This document shows positions 63,396 to 64,000 of a stretch of 64,000 bases of DNA, piece after piece; position 1 is the stretch's first letter, and the number at the start of each line of letters is the position of its first letter. This stretch comes from Brachycybe producta. Its lineage: Eukaryota; Arthropoda; Diplopoda; Playtdesmida; Andrognathidae. The stretch is from the NCBI GenBank assembly GCA_036925085.1, contig JAUPFP010000005.1:272501-336500 (forward strand). The letters run 5' to 3'. Under the pieces are notes generated by a model that was not told where the DNA came from, did not search any database, and was given only the letters and a program-made list of their open reading frames with translations. Both the position numbers and the translations under genes were made by a program.

Positions 63396-64000
63396 ATATT
63401 ACAGTTGGATGCACATGACAATGCGTGTATGACAGATACTGAAATTACATGCACCCTCCTACATCTCCCCCTCTTCCTCGCTTTCTTTTTTTCTCATGAA
63501 AGGGCTAGCAATTAAAAGCCTAGATACAGTGTTTAACTCAAAATTTCTCTGAATGTGGGCACTGTGATCGTTTTTTCCATTAAAAAATGTAGTTTTTAAC
63601 GTATTTTTCTTAAGGTTTAAAGTCACGTAATAATTAATAGAAAAATAATTTCACGTGCTCAGCTTATAAAACGGAAACACCATGAAGCCAATAGATTAAT
63701 GCACGTTGTGAGCTTTTGACATCAACCAATATTTTATTACCAACCTTTAGATGACATTTTCTACTTTTCGTTTCTTCTCTGAGCAGTATGACACCTGCAC
63801 AGAGAAGATCCGAGCTGTAGAGAGAGCTGGATGGAGATAGATTGTAGTCACTCTTCTGCATGGGGGTGTAATCGATGCAGGAGAGTGGCGGCCATCTCTC
63901 TCTCTTCCGGTTGATGCTGATATACATCTTCTCCATCGGTATTCCGACTAGAGAAGATGTTGTAGCTGCTGAGAATCGTATAGCTCCTGCCCTATGAAAC
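63396..64000. mobile_element. Family 3 LTR-like debris
   Basis: 63520-63730 matches 44870-44950 and 45600-45745 in the same orientation. From about 63740 the match to family 3 is on the - strand (frame with ISINRKRERWPP, YNLSPSSSLYSSDLLCA). So two pieces lie in opposite directions. Confidence 0.5.

Noticed and set aside
1-64000. Bacterial or phage contamination, CRISPR, operons
   Set aside because: Spliced host exons, LINE tails and LTR target duplications throughout show animal nuclear DNA. The tandem repeats lack spacer structure.

Overview
This is animal nuclear DNA. A single host gene with short exons and long, transposon-packed introns runs along the + strand: the window holds 13 exons of an orthologue of TRIM37, a RING/B-box/coiled-coil/MATH E3 ubiquitin ligase. 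They begin at 7984 with the segment just after the RING, pass through the B-box, coiled coil and MATH domain, and stop at 62634 in the acidic C-terminal part. The RING exons lie upstream of the window and the last exons downstream. Every junction keeps frame. One intron is of the rare GC-AG class. The species cannot be named; the mix of Polinton, CR1/Jockey-like and RTE-like LINEs, Gypsy-like LTR elements and foldback elements suits an invertebrate.

Layout. 1-7.98 kb: upstream intron with a foldback arm, a broken LINE (+), a solo LTR (family 2), (TA)n, a 22-bp minisatellite and a second LINE (-). 7.98-16.63 kb: two B-box exons flanking an 8.4-kb GC-AG intron that holds a decayed Polinton/Maverick (packaging ATPase, two conserved small proteins, integrase, capsid-type protein, PX-like protein), bounded by inverted arms and itself hit by a LINE. 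16.6-28.07 kb: LTR debris, a second family-2 solo LTR, two family-1 solo LTRs, a degraded Gypsy gag-protease block and a LINE tail. 28.07-43.95 kb: nine TRIM37 exons separated by an RTE-like LINE, solo LTRs, TTTGCCCTAAA-type repeats, foldback elements and a GC-rich tandem pair. 43.95-62.2 kb: one large intron dominated by a Gypsy-like element (45951-60944) with leader, gag, broken pol, an unusual long 3' coding module after integrase, and a 3' LTR. Its RNase H region is split by a 6.04-kb relative in opposite orientation, flanked by TAGT duplications, most of whose 5' half is now an almost complete LINE; a second LINE fragment splits its integrase. 62.2-64 kb: two TRIM37 exons, then a foldback/MITE element and LTR-like debris.

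Most notable: (i) the 3' module of the Gypsy-like family, about 900 codons in the env position, seen in two independent copies and lacking obvious envelope features; (ii) six solo LTRs of that family in one gene, all with matching 4-bp target duplications, three of them CTAA; (iii) a second LTR family whose gag-like reading frame starts inside the LTR; (iv) the GC-AG intron of TRIM37; (v) several repeat families I could not assign. All transposon genes here look inactive through stops, frameshifts or deletions. The host exons look intact.
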